The notes: a model not told the origin generated them from the letters alone. Positions 19,279-29,603 are shown, numbered from the stretch's first letter. The stretch is 64,000 nt of DNA from an uncultured Clostridia bacterium (GCA_947038565.1 CAMQWP010000003.1:21183-85182), one strand, 5' to 3'. Translations and numbers: made by a program.

Positions 19279-19320
19279 TAAAAAAAATACTGCACTTCTA
19301 TCTAAAGAATTGCAGTATTT
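19279..19320 (-). terminator. intrinsic terminator of the Fe-ADH-like operon
   Basis: AAATACTGCA/TGCAGTATTT inverted repeat with A8 on the plus-strand left side. Confidence 0.8.
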
Positions 19321-19376
19321 GTATTTGTTTTTATTCTATACTAGATTTATTTTATCAGACCTTGCTTTTACTTTTT

Positions 19377-20537
19377 TTAAAATGCCGAGTCCATCAACGC
19401 TTGTATATCGCTGACTTTTGCACTAGTAATATCACTCCCATAACTGTTTACTACTTTATCAATAATCATTGACTTTTCGCTCTCTTCAAGCCCAAGCTCA
19501 CTAAGACTACTTACTCCACCTATGCACTCGGAAAGCTCGTTTATAATCTTGATAAACTTGCTGATTACATACTCTCGCCTATCTTGCATATCAGTTATAT
19601 TAAAGACGCTATCATCATCTAAGTATTTACCTAATAAATTTATATCATCAGTACTATATCTACCCAAAAACAAGTTAAGGTATTTACCTAACAGTGCGAA
19701 AAATATTTCATTGTATTCTATATTCTTACATATCGAAATATGCATCACCATTAGCGAGAGCATGCACTTAGGCACACCAGTAAAACCAATACCAGCCGCC
19801 ACCGTGGCAATTACTATCTCTTCGCCCGTGCGACCTAGGTATCTGTGTTTGTCTATAGCAAGTGGCTCTTTTAAACTATCCATTGCAGTGAAGGCAAATA
19901 TCCTTGCGCTGATAGACATAAGCGGTTCTGATAGTGCTACTAGCGACATACCCAATATAAGCAATATACGCTCATTTGCGATCTGCTCGGATAGTTTTGT
20001 CACTACCCTTTTATCTATAATAATATAGTTAGGGCACAGTACACTTCCTGATAGTTTATACAGTTTGTTATTATCTTTATCGACAACGCTTGTATTACCT
20101 ACCCCGTAGCTAACGCTCTTCACACTAGTAGGTATCAGCATTAGTGGCACTTTATCCTTCACGTTTAGGTTTGTTACTTGAGTAATATCGCTTGTGCCAA
20201 CATTAGCAAGTACCTTGATCGCCTTTGCAATATTTGCTATACCATCTCCGCCAACACATATTATAAACTCGCATTTCGAATCGTAAAATTTCTGATATGC
20301 ACTCGTCACAACATCAGTAGTCGACCATTTCTCTACATCTATAATGTAATACGTCGCACTCGCGTCCGAGCCTTTAAATAAATTCTTTATCCGCCCCACC
20401 GCTCCCGACTGCATACTTGTACTGTCCGACAATACAAATACTCTCGTTGAATTATTTCTACTAAGCTCAAAACTAATACGATTAAGCGAATCTTTGCCGT
20501 ACATTATCTTTGCCTTGTTGCAAAACTTCTTGCTCAT
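19377..20537 (-). CDS. degenerate iron-containing alcohol dehydrogenase-like protein
   Basis: Fe-ADH-like layout (FIICVGGDGIANIAKAI; PLMLIPTSVKSVSYG...SVV) but canonical metal ligand motifs absent. Confidence 0.6.
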   Translation of the reverse strand: MSKKFCNKAKIMYGKDSLNRISFELSRNNSTRVFVLSDSTSMQSGAVGRIKNLFKGSDASATYYIIDVEKWSTTDVVTSAYQKFYDSKCEFIICVGGDGIANIAKAIKVLANVGTSDITQVTNLNVKDKVPLMLIPTSVKSVSYGVGNTSVVDKDNNKLYKLSGSVLCPNYIIIDKRVVTKLSEQIANERILLILGMSLVALSEPLMSISARIFAFTAMDSLKEPLAIDKHRYLGRTGEEIVIATVAAGIGFTGVPKCMLSLMVMHISICKNIEYNEIFFALLGKYLNLFLGRYSTDDINLLGKYLDDDSVFNITDMQDRREYVISKFIKIINELSECIGGVSSLSELGLEESEKSMIIDKVVNSYGSDITSAKVSDIQALMDSAF

Positions 20538-21730
20538 ATATCACCTCGCATAATACTTAAAAGTATTTCCTTTATACCATGCAAATCTATATAGCGTGGA
20601 TTGATTATATTCAATCCGTCCCTACTAGCAGTCTTTGCCACAGCGTCGACATTTTGCTCGCTAAGTCCAAGATTTACTATAGTATTAGATCCGCCCACTA
20701 AAGCGTGCAATCTTTTATACCATGACTGGATATACTCGCAAAACACTTTCGCCCTGTCCTCTTTAGGTGTGGATACGTATACACTCTCTGGTACAAGATA
20801 AAAGAACATTTCCGCATACAGATCTTTGCAACACTCGAAGTCGTATTTTAGTACATGCGGTAATACTTCCGCCGTGCACTCACGATGCCATATCTCTAGC
20901 ACTACGCCAAGACTATAACAAATAGCATGCACAACGCCGAGCATACTACTACTTTGCGCAACTCCTGCGATAGTAGATGCCTCCATCAGTTTATGTAAAT
21001 GTTCTTCTTTAGGATTATCACACAAACAATATTCAAGATTATCCCTTATCATCATGATCGCCATGCACGCATACTTAGTCGAAATGGGATTTCGTTGTCT
21101 GCCCGTAACGCTTTCTATTGCATGAGTCAACGCGTCAAATGCTGCTGATAATATTTCCATTGAACTCTGAAAAACAAGCATTGATCCGTCGATAATAGTA
21201 GCATTAGGTAGCAACTCTTCAGTCACGAAGTCTAGTTTATTTGTCCCTGTCTCGTCTAGCACTACCGCAACATTACTCACTTCGCTACCAGTACCACACG
21301 TAGCAGGTACTAATACTAACGGCATGTCAACACCGCGATTACACATATCGAAACCTTTCAGGTCAGTGATGTGATTTGTATTTTGAGATATTATAAGTCT
21401 TACGCACTTTGCAGTATCAAGCACTGATCCAGCACCGACAGCGACTATGCTATCGCAACTATTTATCATGCATAGATTAGCGATCTTAGATATCACAAGC
21501 ACACTACTATCTCGTGGCACATTCAAATACACGCCTCCGACATTCACTCCACCCGCGATAATAGATTTCCTGACTATATCGACAGTGCCATCACTGTTAT
21601 TTTCTCTATCAGATATAAGTAATACTCTTTTGCTATTTAATGCCTTAAGTGTCGCACCAATACTATTAGGTATTATCCCATATCCCGAAATAAGGTTCAC
21701 AGGGTTGTGGAATTCATAATACATACTCAT
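20534..21730 (-). CDS. iron-containing alcohol dehydrogenase family protein
   Basis: VAVGAGSVLDTAK, VPATCGTGSEVSNVAVV, FDALTHAIES, GVVHAICYSLG...WH. Confidence 0.88.
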   Translation of the reverse strand: MSMYYEFHNPVNLISGYGIIPNSIGATLKALNSKRVLLISDRENNSDGTVDIVRKSIIAGGVNVGGVYLNVPRDSSVLVISKIANLCMINSCDSIVAVGAGSVLDTAKCVRLIISQNTNHITDLKGFDMCNRGVDMPLVLVPATCGTGSEVSNVAVVLDETGTNKLDFVTEELLPNATIIDGSMLVFQSSMEILSAAFDALTHAIESVTGRQRNPISTKYACMAIMMIRDNLEYCLCDNPKEEHLHKLMEASTIAGVAQSSSMLGVVHAICYSLGVVLEIWHRECTAEVLPHVLKYDFECCKDLYAEMFFYLVPESVYVSTPKEDRAKVFCEYIQSWYKRLHALVGGSNTIVNLGLSEQNVDAVAKTASRDGLNIINPRYIDLHGIKEILLSIMRGDI

Positions 21731-22224
21731 CGCTGTTGCCTCCTTCCAAATACTATATACCTCAGCATAACACCTCTTGAGACAACTAGCTTTGGCTCAT
21801 GACCATATACACGCACATACTTTTTCGCTGACATAGTGTAGCCCATTATTTTTTCCATAATGCCTATTATTAAGACCGCATTGGCTATGTCGCCACGGAC
21901 TACTATCTCACGTTTATTATAAGCATCAACTAAACTTTTGCGTCCAAACATCAGTGCTGGTAACCACCGCCAAGACTTGAGCATAATGTCAAGATCCACC
22001 ACAGCTGGGAACTTCGCGCCTTTAAATCCGTAACATACACCGCGGATATTTTCAACTACAGTCACTTGAGTGCTTTCAAATACACTAAACCTCACCTTAT
22101 AATTATCAGGCAAAGATGCTACTTGCATAGCGACATCAACGTCTATTAAAAATAACTTATTGACGCCCTTTTCGAAAACCTTAAATATGACTTTTACAAA
22201 AACCGACTCTATACGTGTCATCAT
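21727..22224 (-). CDS. SCP2-like (sterol carrier/lipid-binding) domain protein
   Basis: VDLDIMLKSWRWLPALMFGRKSLVDAYNKREIVVRGDIANAVLI resembles the SCP2 core; 4-bp overlap with downstream Fe-ADH. Confidence 0.45.
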   Translation of the reverse strand: MMTRIESVFVKVIFKVFEKGVNKLFLIDVDVAMQVASLPDNYKVRFSVFESTQVTVVENIRGVCYGFKGAKFPAVVDLDIMLKSWRWLPALMFGRKSLVDAYNKREIVVRGDIANAVLIIGIMEKIMGYTMSAKKYVRVYGHEPKLVVSRGVMLRYIVFGRRQQR

Positions 22225-22367
22225 GTACCTCCTTAAATACTTGTAGTAATATAAACTTGCAAGTATTATATATCGCGATATAAATATTCAATATCATTAT
22301 TATAACACTTATTACAGCATAATACAATAGCAAATGCAAAACATGTAAAATGCAATCCTTATCAACA

Positions 22368-23030
22368 TCAGGTCGAAAAGTCTATAACACTCTCTTTCCT
22401 TTTATTTAAAAACTCATTACACTTCGCAAAATGACCACAATCAAAAAAACCTCTATACGCAGAAAGTGGGCTAGGGTGCGGAGCAGTAAGGTATAAATTA
22501 TCCTCATTACGCGATACGACTGATACTAGTTTTTCGCTAGGCTTACCCCACATCATTACGACTACACCGCCCTTTGCGAGCACCGCTTCCAATACAGCCA
22601 TTATCAGTTTATCCCAACCTAAATGTTTGTGCGACATCGGTTGACCTGATCTGACCGTAAGACTGGTATTCAGCAGTAACACTCCCTGATCAGCCCACGA
22701 TAATAGACTCCCTGACTTATGCTCACTTGTAGGATAATCTATCTCGACAGCCTTTATAATATTTGATAATGAAGGCGGTAGTTTTTCCACATCAGCAGAG
22801 AAAGCATGTCCATCAGCCATACCTTTGGTGTGGTAAGGATCTTGACCTAAAATTATTACTTTCACGCTCGAAAAAGTAGTGTCTTTTAGCGACGCGAATA
22901 TCAAATCTTTACTCGGAAAACACTCGTAGTTTTCATACTCTTTTTCCACTTCTTTCATTGTGCATTTATAGCTATCGCTATTGAAGTATTTTTCTAATAC
23001 TTGATCCCAGTCATTACCTATCATATCCAC
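22368..23030 (-). CDS. ung: uracil-DNA glycosylase
   Basis: VIILGQDPYHTKGMADGHAFS, LLLNTSLTVR, APHPSPLSAYRGFF. Confidence 0.96.
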   Translation of the reverse strand: MDMIGNDWDQVLEKYFNSDSYKCTMKEVEKEYENYECFPSKDLIFASLKDTTFSSVKVIILGQDPYHTKGMADGHAFSADVEKLPPSLSNIIKAVEIDYPTSEHKSGSLLSWADQGVLLLNTSLTVRSGQPMSHKHLGWDKLIMAVLEAVLAKGGVVVMMWGKPSEKLVSVVSRNEDNLYLTAPHPSPLSAYRGFFDCGHFAKCNEFLNKRKESVIDFST

Positions 23031-23174
23031 CTACCCTTTATACTCATTATAAAGTAATTCACCCGTCATGTCAATACTATTATTACTATTATTGCATGTT
23101 CATACGTTATTATTCGGATACTATTCTATTGTACTACTCACTTATATCTATACTATCTTGCTCTTGCTAGACAA

Positions 23175-23210
23175 CGGAAAAATAGGCGGACATTATGCCC
23201 ACCTATTTAT
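23175..23210 (-). terminator. probable intrinsic terminator
   Basis: AAAATAGGCGGACA/TGCCCACCTATTT inverted repeat flanked by A/T tracts. Confidence 0.65.
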
Positions 23211-23300
23211 TTTTATCTATATATTACTCGTTTATATTTTCTTCAATATCTTTTGATATATCAGGCAGTAATCACAAGCGATTAATTTTCATTGCGTTGA

Positions 23301-24326
23301 TTACGCCTGACTAAATAATTTATCAAAGAATTTTTGTTTGGCTTGCTCTAATGCATTAAAATCCATAGCCCCACCATATATTTCTTCGATATTATCATGT
23401 GCTTGCCTTGACCTAGCAAAGTAAGTTCCAGCACGCTTTAAGCTATGACTTACACAGCCTCGCTCTTTAATGATATCTGGTATAAAAGTCGCTAGTTTTA
23501 CATTGTCTATTACGTCATCTACTTGCACAACGCGTCCCTCTACTTGCACAGCAGTATAGAACTTGTTTTTTGTCGCGATAGCAGATATGCTTGTCGGATT
23601 TAATATAGAATGAAACCTCATGTGCGATACGCCCTCGTCGTCTAATGTTTTACTTAAACTCTCCAGCATTCGCTCTGATACATCAGTACATCTTGATTGC
23701 AAATATACCACTTCTCTATCCTCTACGTAATCCCTTCTAATATCATGATATCCATCAGCTTCTATGTAGTCAATGAACGCATCTCGGTTATGACAGCTTT
23801 CATCATGTCTAGCATCTTTTAGCACTGTAGATAATAGCTCATGATACTTATCATTATCTATATTATCGAAGTATAAACTTGCTATATTATCCAGTGCAAG
23901 ACGAGCGATTTTCATCTCGTTATATAGACAATTATATGACTGCTTTTTCCTACTGATACAGTCTTTCACTATCCCACCCGCACCGATCAGTTTAGAGCGA
24001 TCAAGGAATGAACCTAAGTCAAATATTTCCCCATCAATACCGTAACAAGACGGCTCAAAAACATGTGGACTAGTCGCGTCTACCATAGTGATATTTAGTC
24101 CGTATACCTTTAGCATATCATGGCTATTTATATCACTACTACAAGGCACATACTCTACATCATAACCTCTCTGTACTGCACCCTCTTCCACCTCACGCAT
24201 AAATGTACTTTTGCCGACGCCACTACCGCCTTTAATAAAGATAGCATAACTACTACCGATATATTCTCTAAAATAATTAACAAACCCGTTAGTCGTGTTA
24301 CCAGCGAGCAATAAACTTTTTGCCAT
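23301..24326 (-). CDS. P-loop ATPase, PRK06851-like family
   Basis: FLLAGNTTNGFVNYF-type N-terminus, IFIKGGSGVGKSTFM Walker A, DATSPHVFEP. Confidence 0.75.
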   Translation of the reverse strand: MAKSLLLAGNTTNGFVNYFREYIGSSYAIFIKGGSGVGKSTFMREVEEGAVQRGYDVEYVPCSSDINSHDMLKVYGLNITMVDATSPHVFEPSCYGIDGEIFDLGSFLDRSKLIGAGGIVKDCISRKKQSYNCLYNEMKIARLALDNIASLYFDNIDNDKYHELLSTVLKDARHDESCHNRDAFIDYIEADGYHDIRRDYVEDREVVYLQSRCTDVSERMLESLSKTLDDEGVSHMRFHSILNPTSISAIATKNKFYTAVQVEGRVVQVDDVIDNVKLATFIPDIIKERGCVSHSLKRAGTYFARSRQAHDNIEEIYGGAMDFNALEQAKQKFFDKLFSQA

Positions 24327-24485
24327 ATAATATCCTCCTACTAAATATATGCGATAAGTATGCGATTTGACAATAAAAGACGAAAAAGTTATCAGCGTAC
24401 ACAGCTTTATGCAAACATTTGCAATAAAAATGTATTTTAATAGCTACATAACTATTTAAAAAAAGTGCTGATAAAAATTTCAATC

Positions 24486-24517
24486 ACGCACTATATAATC
24501 GGTGCATACATACTATA
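24486..24517 (+). promoter_or_regulatory. candidate sigma-K-type promoter of dpaAB
   Basis: CATACTATA at 24509-24517 matches CATANNNTA, with AC dinucleotides 17-21 nt upstream. Confidence 0.4.
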
Positions 24518-24536
24518 TAACATATAAGGAGGCTCT

Positions 24537-25307
24537 ATGAAAAACCCAATTTTTGTCATCGATACTGAGGATACTCGCATGTTCTACACCCTCAGATACA
24601 TAAGAGAAAAAGGCTACGAAACGCATTCTAACGGAAGCTATGATAGTAACAAACCCGCCATTTATTGCTTCAGTCCATCGAAGAGATTTTGCGATGGTGA
24701 GCTGTATAATATTTGCGATAATAGTATAGTTATTGCGGGAGCATTGCCTAGTGATCAAATAAGCATTTTGCAGTCAAAAAATATCTCGTACAAGAATATT
24801 ATTCATGATGAAATATTCGCCGTGGAGAATTGTAGACAGACAGCAGAGGCGGCACTAATGCTGATGATTCGTGCTACAAACTGCTCGATTTTTGATCTAA
24901 ATATCAGCATTCTTGGATACGGTAGATTAGGCAAAGCCGTGACAAATTTACTCGATAAACTTGCCTTAAATATATCCGTACACACTAGTGATTATCTTGA
25001 ACGTGCGTCCGCACATATTACTACAAACTCGGTGTATGACCTTACGTCTACTATCGAAAATGCTGATGTAATAATCAATACTATTCCTGCAAAAGTCCTA
25101 TCGCAAGACAAGTTGAGGTGTGCTAAAAAAAGCTGTTATATACTAGACCTTGCCTCATACTCTAGCGTGGAGAATGCAGACATTTCAGCACTAGGGCTTA
25201 GCTATGATAATGCTCTCGGACTACCAGGAAAGCACTCTCCAAAGTCCGCAGGCAAGATACTTACTGAGGCAATACTCAGAGTAGACGAGGTGAAACTATG
25301 CTTATAG
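24537..25307 (+). CDS. dpaA: dipicolinate synthase subunit A (SpoVFA)
   Basis: ISILGYGRLGKAVTNLLDKL, DVIINTIPAKVL, ALGLPGKHSPKSAGKIL; overlaps dpaB. Confidence 0.92.
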   Translation: MKNPIFVIDTEDTRMFYTLRYIREKGYETHSNGSYDSNKPAIYCFSPSKRFCDGELYNICDNSIVIAGALPSDQISILQSKNISYKNIIHDEIFAVENCRQTAEAALMLMIRATNCSIFDLNISILGYGRLGKAVTNLLDKLALNISVHTSDYLERASAHITTNSVYDLTSTIENADVIINTIPAKVLSQDKLRCAKKSCYILDLASYSSVENADISALGLSYDNALGLPGKHSPKSAGKILTEAILRVDEVKLCL

Positions 25308-25870
25308 GATATTGCTTTACTGGATCATTTTGCACACTGTCAAAAAGCCTAAAAGTACTACAAGAATTAGTCGACTTAGGTCATAGTGTCATACCAATAT
25401 TTAGTTACAATGTACGCGATATTGATACAAGATTTTGGATAGCTGATGAGTTCCGAGATAAGGTAGTGGCTATATGTGATCATGAGATAGTAGATAGCAT
25501 TGTAGACGCAGAGCCTCTAGGCCCTGTGATAAAATGCGATGTAATGGTAGTCTCGCCTTGCACATCAAATACATTATCTAAGCTCAGATTTGGCATAACC
25601 GATACACCTGTTACCATGGCAGTAAAAGCACATCTTCGCACGGAAGCACCCGTAGTAATAGCACTATGCTCAAATGACGCACTAGGTGCAAGCGGAGAAG
25701 TAATCGGAGAAATGAGAAACAGAAAACATTATTATTTTGTCCCTCTTTATCAAGACGATACAAGTAAAAAACCGCGTTCTTTAGTCAGTGATATGGACGA
25801 AGTTATCCCGACTATTGAGTGTGCTATTCGTGGTATCCAGTATCAACCGATATTCAAATTCTTCGAGTAA
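25298..25870 (+). CDS. dpaB: dipicolinate synthase subunit B (SpoVFB), flavoprotein
   Basis: IGYCFTGSFCTLSKSLKVLQEL, VVSPCTSNTLSKLRFGITDTPVTMAVKAHLR. Confidence 0.93.
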   Translation: MLIGYCFTGSFCTLSKSLKVLQELVDLGHSVIPIFSYNVRDIDTRFWIADEFRDKVVAICDHEIVDSIVDAEPLGPVIKCDVMVVSPCTSNTLSKLRFGITDTPVTMAVKAHLRTEAPVVIALCSNDALGASGEVIGEMRNRKHYYFVPLYQDDTSKKPRSLVSDMDEVIPTIECAIRGIQYQPIFKFFE

Positions 25871-26040
25871 TTCAGTTTTTTAATGCTCAATAACTGACAT
25901 CATTTGTGTGTGTTTAAACAGAGAATATACATACAAATTTTGACTGATTACTCGTAAAAATATTTTATTTTTCTATTCCTTTTCCTTTTTCAATTATACT
26001 TATAAATTTTAATTTTTCTTCTGATATTTTTATATTAATA

Positions 26041-26083
26041 GCAAAAATATTGCACACTTATGTATGCAATATTTTCGCTTTTT
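26041..26083. terminator. bidirectional intrinsic terminator between convergent genes
   Basis: GCAAAAATATTGCA...TGCAATATTTTCGC inverted repeat between dpaB and the hydrogenase gene. Confidence 0.65.
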
Positions 26084-26113
26084 AAATATGATTTTTTGCT
26101 TTCATTTATAATA

Positions 26114-27550
26114 TTATTTCTTTTCTATATTTAGATCACGTCTTACATTATCAAGCATTACGTCTTGACTAGCCTCGGCACTATATGCATTGATTGCTTT
26201 TATATTTCTTACATCATGATTTACGCAACCACTACCATTTATACAGCCACCTGAACACGCCATGCCCTCGATAAAAGTGCCGAAAGGCAGACCTTTCGCA
26301 TTCTTTAACATAGCTATCTTGATATTATCAAGACCGTCCGCTGCTATAATATTTGGCTGGATATCTAATCCGTCCGCCTCTATTACATGCTTGACCGCTT
26401 CGGTTACTCCGCCCGCTCTGGCAAATACTCTTCCGTAATATGACGCTGAGTCAATAGCTGTCGGAGCAAGTTCACTAACGATGATCTCTCGGCTGTCTAC
26501 TAAAGCCTGTAACTCTTCAAAAGTAATTACATTATCTACATACCCACCCGCTCTAGGCATTCTGCATTCTTGTTTTTTGCTTATACAAGGCCCGATAAAT
26601 ACTATCTTACAGTCAGGATCTTTATCTTTAATTAACTTTGCACACTCTACCATCGGTGAAGCATTTTCTGATATATACTTTGCCATGTGAGGGAATGACT
26701 GCTCAACGTATGCCACAAAAGACGGACAGCACGAAGACATCAATGCACCCTTTTCAGCTAGCTCATGAGCGTCCTTATAAGCGGTAATATCCGCACCGAC
26801 AGCCACCTCAGATACGGTAGCAAAACCTAACATCTTAAGTGCTGTAACCATTTGTTCTATAGTAGAAAACTCAAACTGTCCCGCTATCGACGGAGCGACT
26901 ATTGCATGCACTTTATAAGGCTTTAACCCTGATCTTTGCTTTAATAAGCTGATAGTATCCAGTATAAATGCTCTATCTTGAATAGCACCGAAAGGACACT
27001 TTATCATACACATACCGCAACTAACGCATTTATCGTGATCAATTACAGCCTTCCAGTCTTTGTCGACTTTGATTGCTTTGATCTTACAAGCCCTTATGCA
27101 CGGGCGAATCTGTTCTCTAATAGCACCGAATGGACATGCCTTAAAGCACTTACCACACTCGATACATTTATCTCTATCGATCACTACTTGCTTATTGCTC
27201 CTTACGCGAATAGCGTCTACAGGGCAACTATCCATACACCTATGAGAAATACACCCACGGCAACCTTCGCTGACAGTGTAACGCTCAATAGGACACTCAT
27301 CGCAAGCGATATCAAGCACGTCGATCGCAGCACTACCTTTCCAGCTAGCTCCCAAAACGCCCCTGACCATCTCTTCTACAATAGCTCTATCTTTATATAT
27401 ACAACATCTCATAGACTCGCCATTATCAGGCACGATAAGCCTAGGAATAGCGTAATAACTCTCGCTTAAATTATCCTCAAAAGCTAGAGTCGCTACTTCT
27501 TTTAATACTTTATATTTAAGTTCCTGTGTACGGGTATCAAATTTTCTCAT
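26114..27550 (-). CDS. [FeFe] hydrogenase, group-B-like, with additional [4Fe-4S] ferredoxin domains
   Basis: SSCCPSFVAYVE (L1), IGPCISKKQECRM (L2), FIEGMACSGGCINGSGC (L3), CxxCxxCxxxCP clusters. Confidence 0.9.
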   Translation of the reverse strand: MRKFDTRTQELKYKVLKEVATLAFEDNLSESYYAIPRLIVPDNGESMRCCIYKDRAIVEEMVRGVLGASWKGSAAIDVLDIACDECPIERYTVSEGCRGCISHRCMDSCPVDAIRVRSNKQVVIDRDKCIECGKCFKACPFGAIREQIRPCIRACKIKAIKVDKDWKAVIDHDKCVSCGMCMIKCPFGAIQDRAFILDTISLLKQRSGLKPYKVHAIVAPSIAGQFEFSTIEQMVTALKMLGFATVSEVAVGADITAYKDAHELAEKGALMSSCCPSFVAYVEQSFPHMAKYISENASPMVECAKLIKDKDPDCKIVFIGPCISKKQECRMPRAGGYVDNVITFEELQALVDSREIIVSELAPTAIDSASYYGRVFARAGGVTEAVKHVIEADGLDIQPNIIAADGLDNIKIAMLKNAKGLPFGTFIEGMACSGGCINGSGCVNHDVRNIKAINAYSAEASQDVMLDNVRRDLNIEKK

Positions 27551-27622
27551 ACTACTCCTCGTGTGTATCTTTTATAATACAATTATATCATATTATTTAG
27601 CTATAGTCAATGCAAGATAAGA

Positions 27623-28429
27623 TTATAATAAATGCTTTCTGCATACTTTTGCCATATAGCTATTAATGTATTTTATTCCTTTAGACTGCAAATACCTTTT
27701 TACATCATCATATTTTTCGCCTATTCTATTAGTCATATGCGAGTCCGAGCCGAAAGTAAACTGCTCACCACCGAGCTGAATATACCTATCTATAATACTC
27801 GTGTATGGTAGGAAAGGCACGTCAAGACCTTTCGTGTGAGTATTCAACTCGAGGCTGACATCACGTCGCAACATCGCATGAAGAATCTCATCAATAATGT
27901 CTGTATAATCGCCATAACTCATTACTTTATCATCAAATGGTGCACGTCGGCATACATATCCTAAGTGCGATATTACATTATAATCATAGTCGACATTTAC
28001 ACTAGCGAGTACTTCTTTTAGGTATTTTTCATACGCTTGCCTCTTATCAATACCCTCGTAATACTCCTTATAATAGCAGTCGATTCCGCCTATAGTATGC
28101 ACTGAATTAAGCACGATATCGACTGGGATTGTTTGCAAAATTTCACAGTAATCTTGCTTGCTTGACGTAGAATATCCACACTCTAAACCTAGAGCTATAT
28201 CTATAATACCGCTGTATTTTTTCTTGACATCAAGTATGCTATTCACATGATTTTCCATATCCAACTGCCTAACTTTCGCGTCCATACTATTGTCATAAAG
28301 ATAATCTCTATCAAAATGATCGGTAAATGCAATATATTTCAAGCCGTTCTTTATAGCAATATTCACCACATCATCTACTGGTGTTCTCGAGTCATGCGAA
28401 TGCTCGCAATGCATATGACAATCGTACAT
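27623..28429 (-). CDS. PHP-domain histidinol-phosphatase-like protein (HisJ family)
   Basis: DCHMHCEHSHDSRTPVDDVV, FTDHFD, NSVHTIGG, GSDSH. Confidence 0.88.
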   Translation of the reverse strand: MYDCHMHCEHSHDSRTPVDDVVNIAIKNGLKYIAFTDHFDRDYLYDNSMDAKVRQLDMENHVNSILDVKKKYSGIIDIALGLECGYSTSSKQDYCEILQTIPVDIVLNSVHTIGGIDCYYKEYYEGIDKRQAYEKYLKEVLASVNVDYDYNVISHLGYVCRRAPFDDKVMSYGDYTDIIDEILHAMLRRDVSLELNTHTKGLDVPFLPYTSIIDRYIQLGGEQFTFGSDSHMTNRIGEKYDDVKRYLQSKGIKYINSYMAKVCRKHLL

Positions 28430-28531
28430 ATCTTACCTCACTATACAATATTCTCGGATATTATAATCATTTACTTAGCAGTCTTTAATCAATATTATAC
28501 GACTGCACCGTGTGCAAAATTATAACATAGC

Positions 28532-28573
28532 AAAAAAATAGACGCAGAGAATATAAGTTCCACTACGTCTATT
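28532..28573 (-). terminator. intrinsic terminator of galE
   Basis: AATAGACG/CGTCTATT inverted repeat, T7 on the minus strand. Confidence 0.65.
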
Positions 28574-28589
28574 ACTTTACAAATTGATA

Positions 28590-29603
28590 TTACTCGTCAT
28601 ATCCATTAGGATTATTTGACTGCCATCTCCAGCAATCTTCGCACATATCCTCAAGAGTATATTGAGCCTCGAAGCCTAATTCGCTTTTTGCAAGGGCTGT
28701 ATCAGAGTAACAAGCACCAATATCACCAGGGCGACGATCAGCAATACGGTAATTTACAGTCTTGCCAGACGCCTTTTCAAATGCTTTTATCATGTCAAGT
28801 ACGCTATAACCGATACCAGTACCAAGGTTATAAGTAACAAGACCTGGGTTAGTTTCTAGCTTTTTGATAGCTTTAACATGACCATTAGCAAGATCAGTTA
28901 CATGCACATAATCACGTACACCAGTACCGTCTGCAGTATCATAATCATCACCGAATACGCTTAACTGTGCAAGTTTGCCGATAGCAACCTGAGTTATATA
29001 AGGCATAAGATTATTAGGGATACCATTAGGATCTTCACCGATAGTACCAGACTTATGAGCACCTACTGGATTGAAATATCTAAGTAGTGCGATATTAAGA
29101 TCAGAATTAACATGATGATAATCTCTCAAGATATCCTCTATAAATAGCTTTGTTTTACCATAAGGATTAGTCGCTGATAGAGGAAAACTCTCATTAATAG
29201 GCACTGACTGAGGGTTGCCATAAACAGTAGCAGAAGAAGAAAATACTAAGTTCTTACAGTTGAACTCTTTCATAACTTTTACAAGGCTTATAGTACTTAC
29301 GATATTATTTTCATAATACATAATAGGCTTTGCTACTGACTCGCCGACAGCTTTAAGACCCGCGAAGTGTATAACAGAGTCGATATTTTCCGCTGCAAAT
29401 ATCTTTCTAAGACCGTCCTCATTGCAAACGTCAAGCTCGTAAAACTTGATTGATTTGCCGATAATTTTCTCAACTCGAGCAAGACCAGTAAGTTTACTAT
29501 TGCTAAGATTGTCAACTACAACTACTTCATATCCAGCTTTATCAAGCTCGATGATTGTATGAGTGCCGATATAACCAGCACCACCAGTAACTAATACAGA
29601 CAT
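28590..29603 (-). CDS. galE: UDP-glucose 4-epimerase
   Basis: VLVTGGAGYIGTHT, SSSATVYG, NPYGKTK, RYFNPVGAH. Confidence 0.97.
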   Translation of the reverse strand: MSVLVTGGAGYIGTHTIIELDKAGYEVVVVDNLSNSKLTGLARVEKIIGKSIKFYELDVCNEDGLRKIFAAENIDSVIHFAGLKAVGESVAKPIMYYENNIVSTISLVKVMKEFNCKNLVFSSSATVYGNPQSVPINESFPLSATNPYGKTKLFIEDILRDYHHVNSDLNIALLRYFNPVGAHKSGTIGEDPNGIPNNLMPYITQVAIGKLAQLSVFGDDYDTADGTGVRDYVHVTDLANGHVKAIKKLETNPGLVTYNLGTGIGYSVLDMIKAFEKASGKTVNYRIADRRPGDIGACYSDTALAKSELGFEAQYTLEDMCEDCWRWQSNNPNGYDE

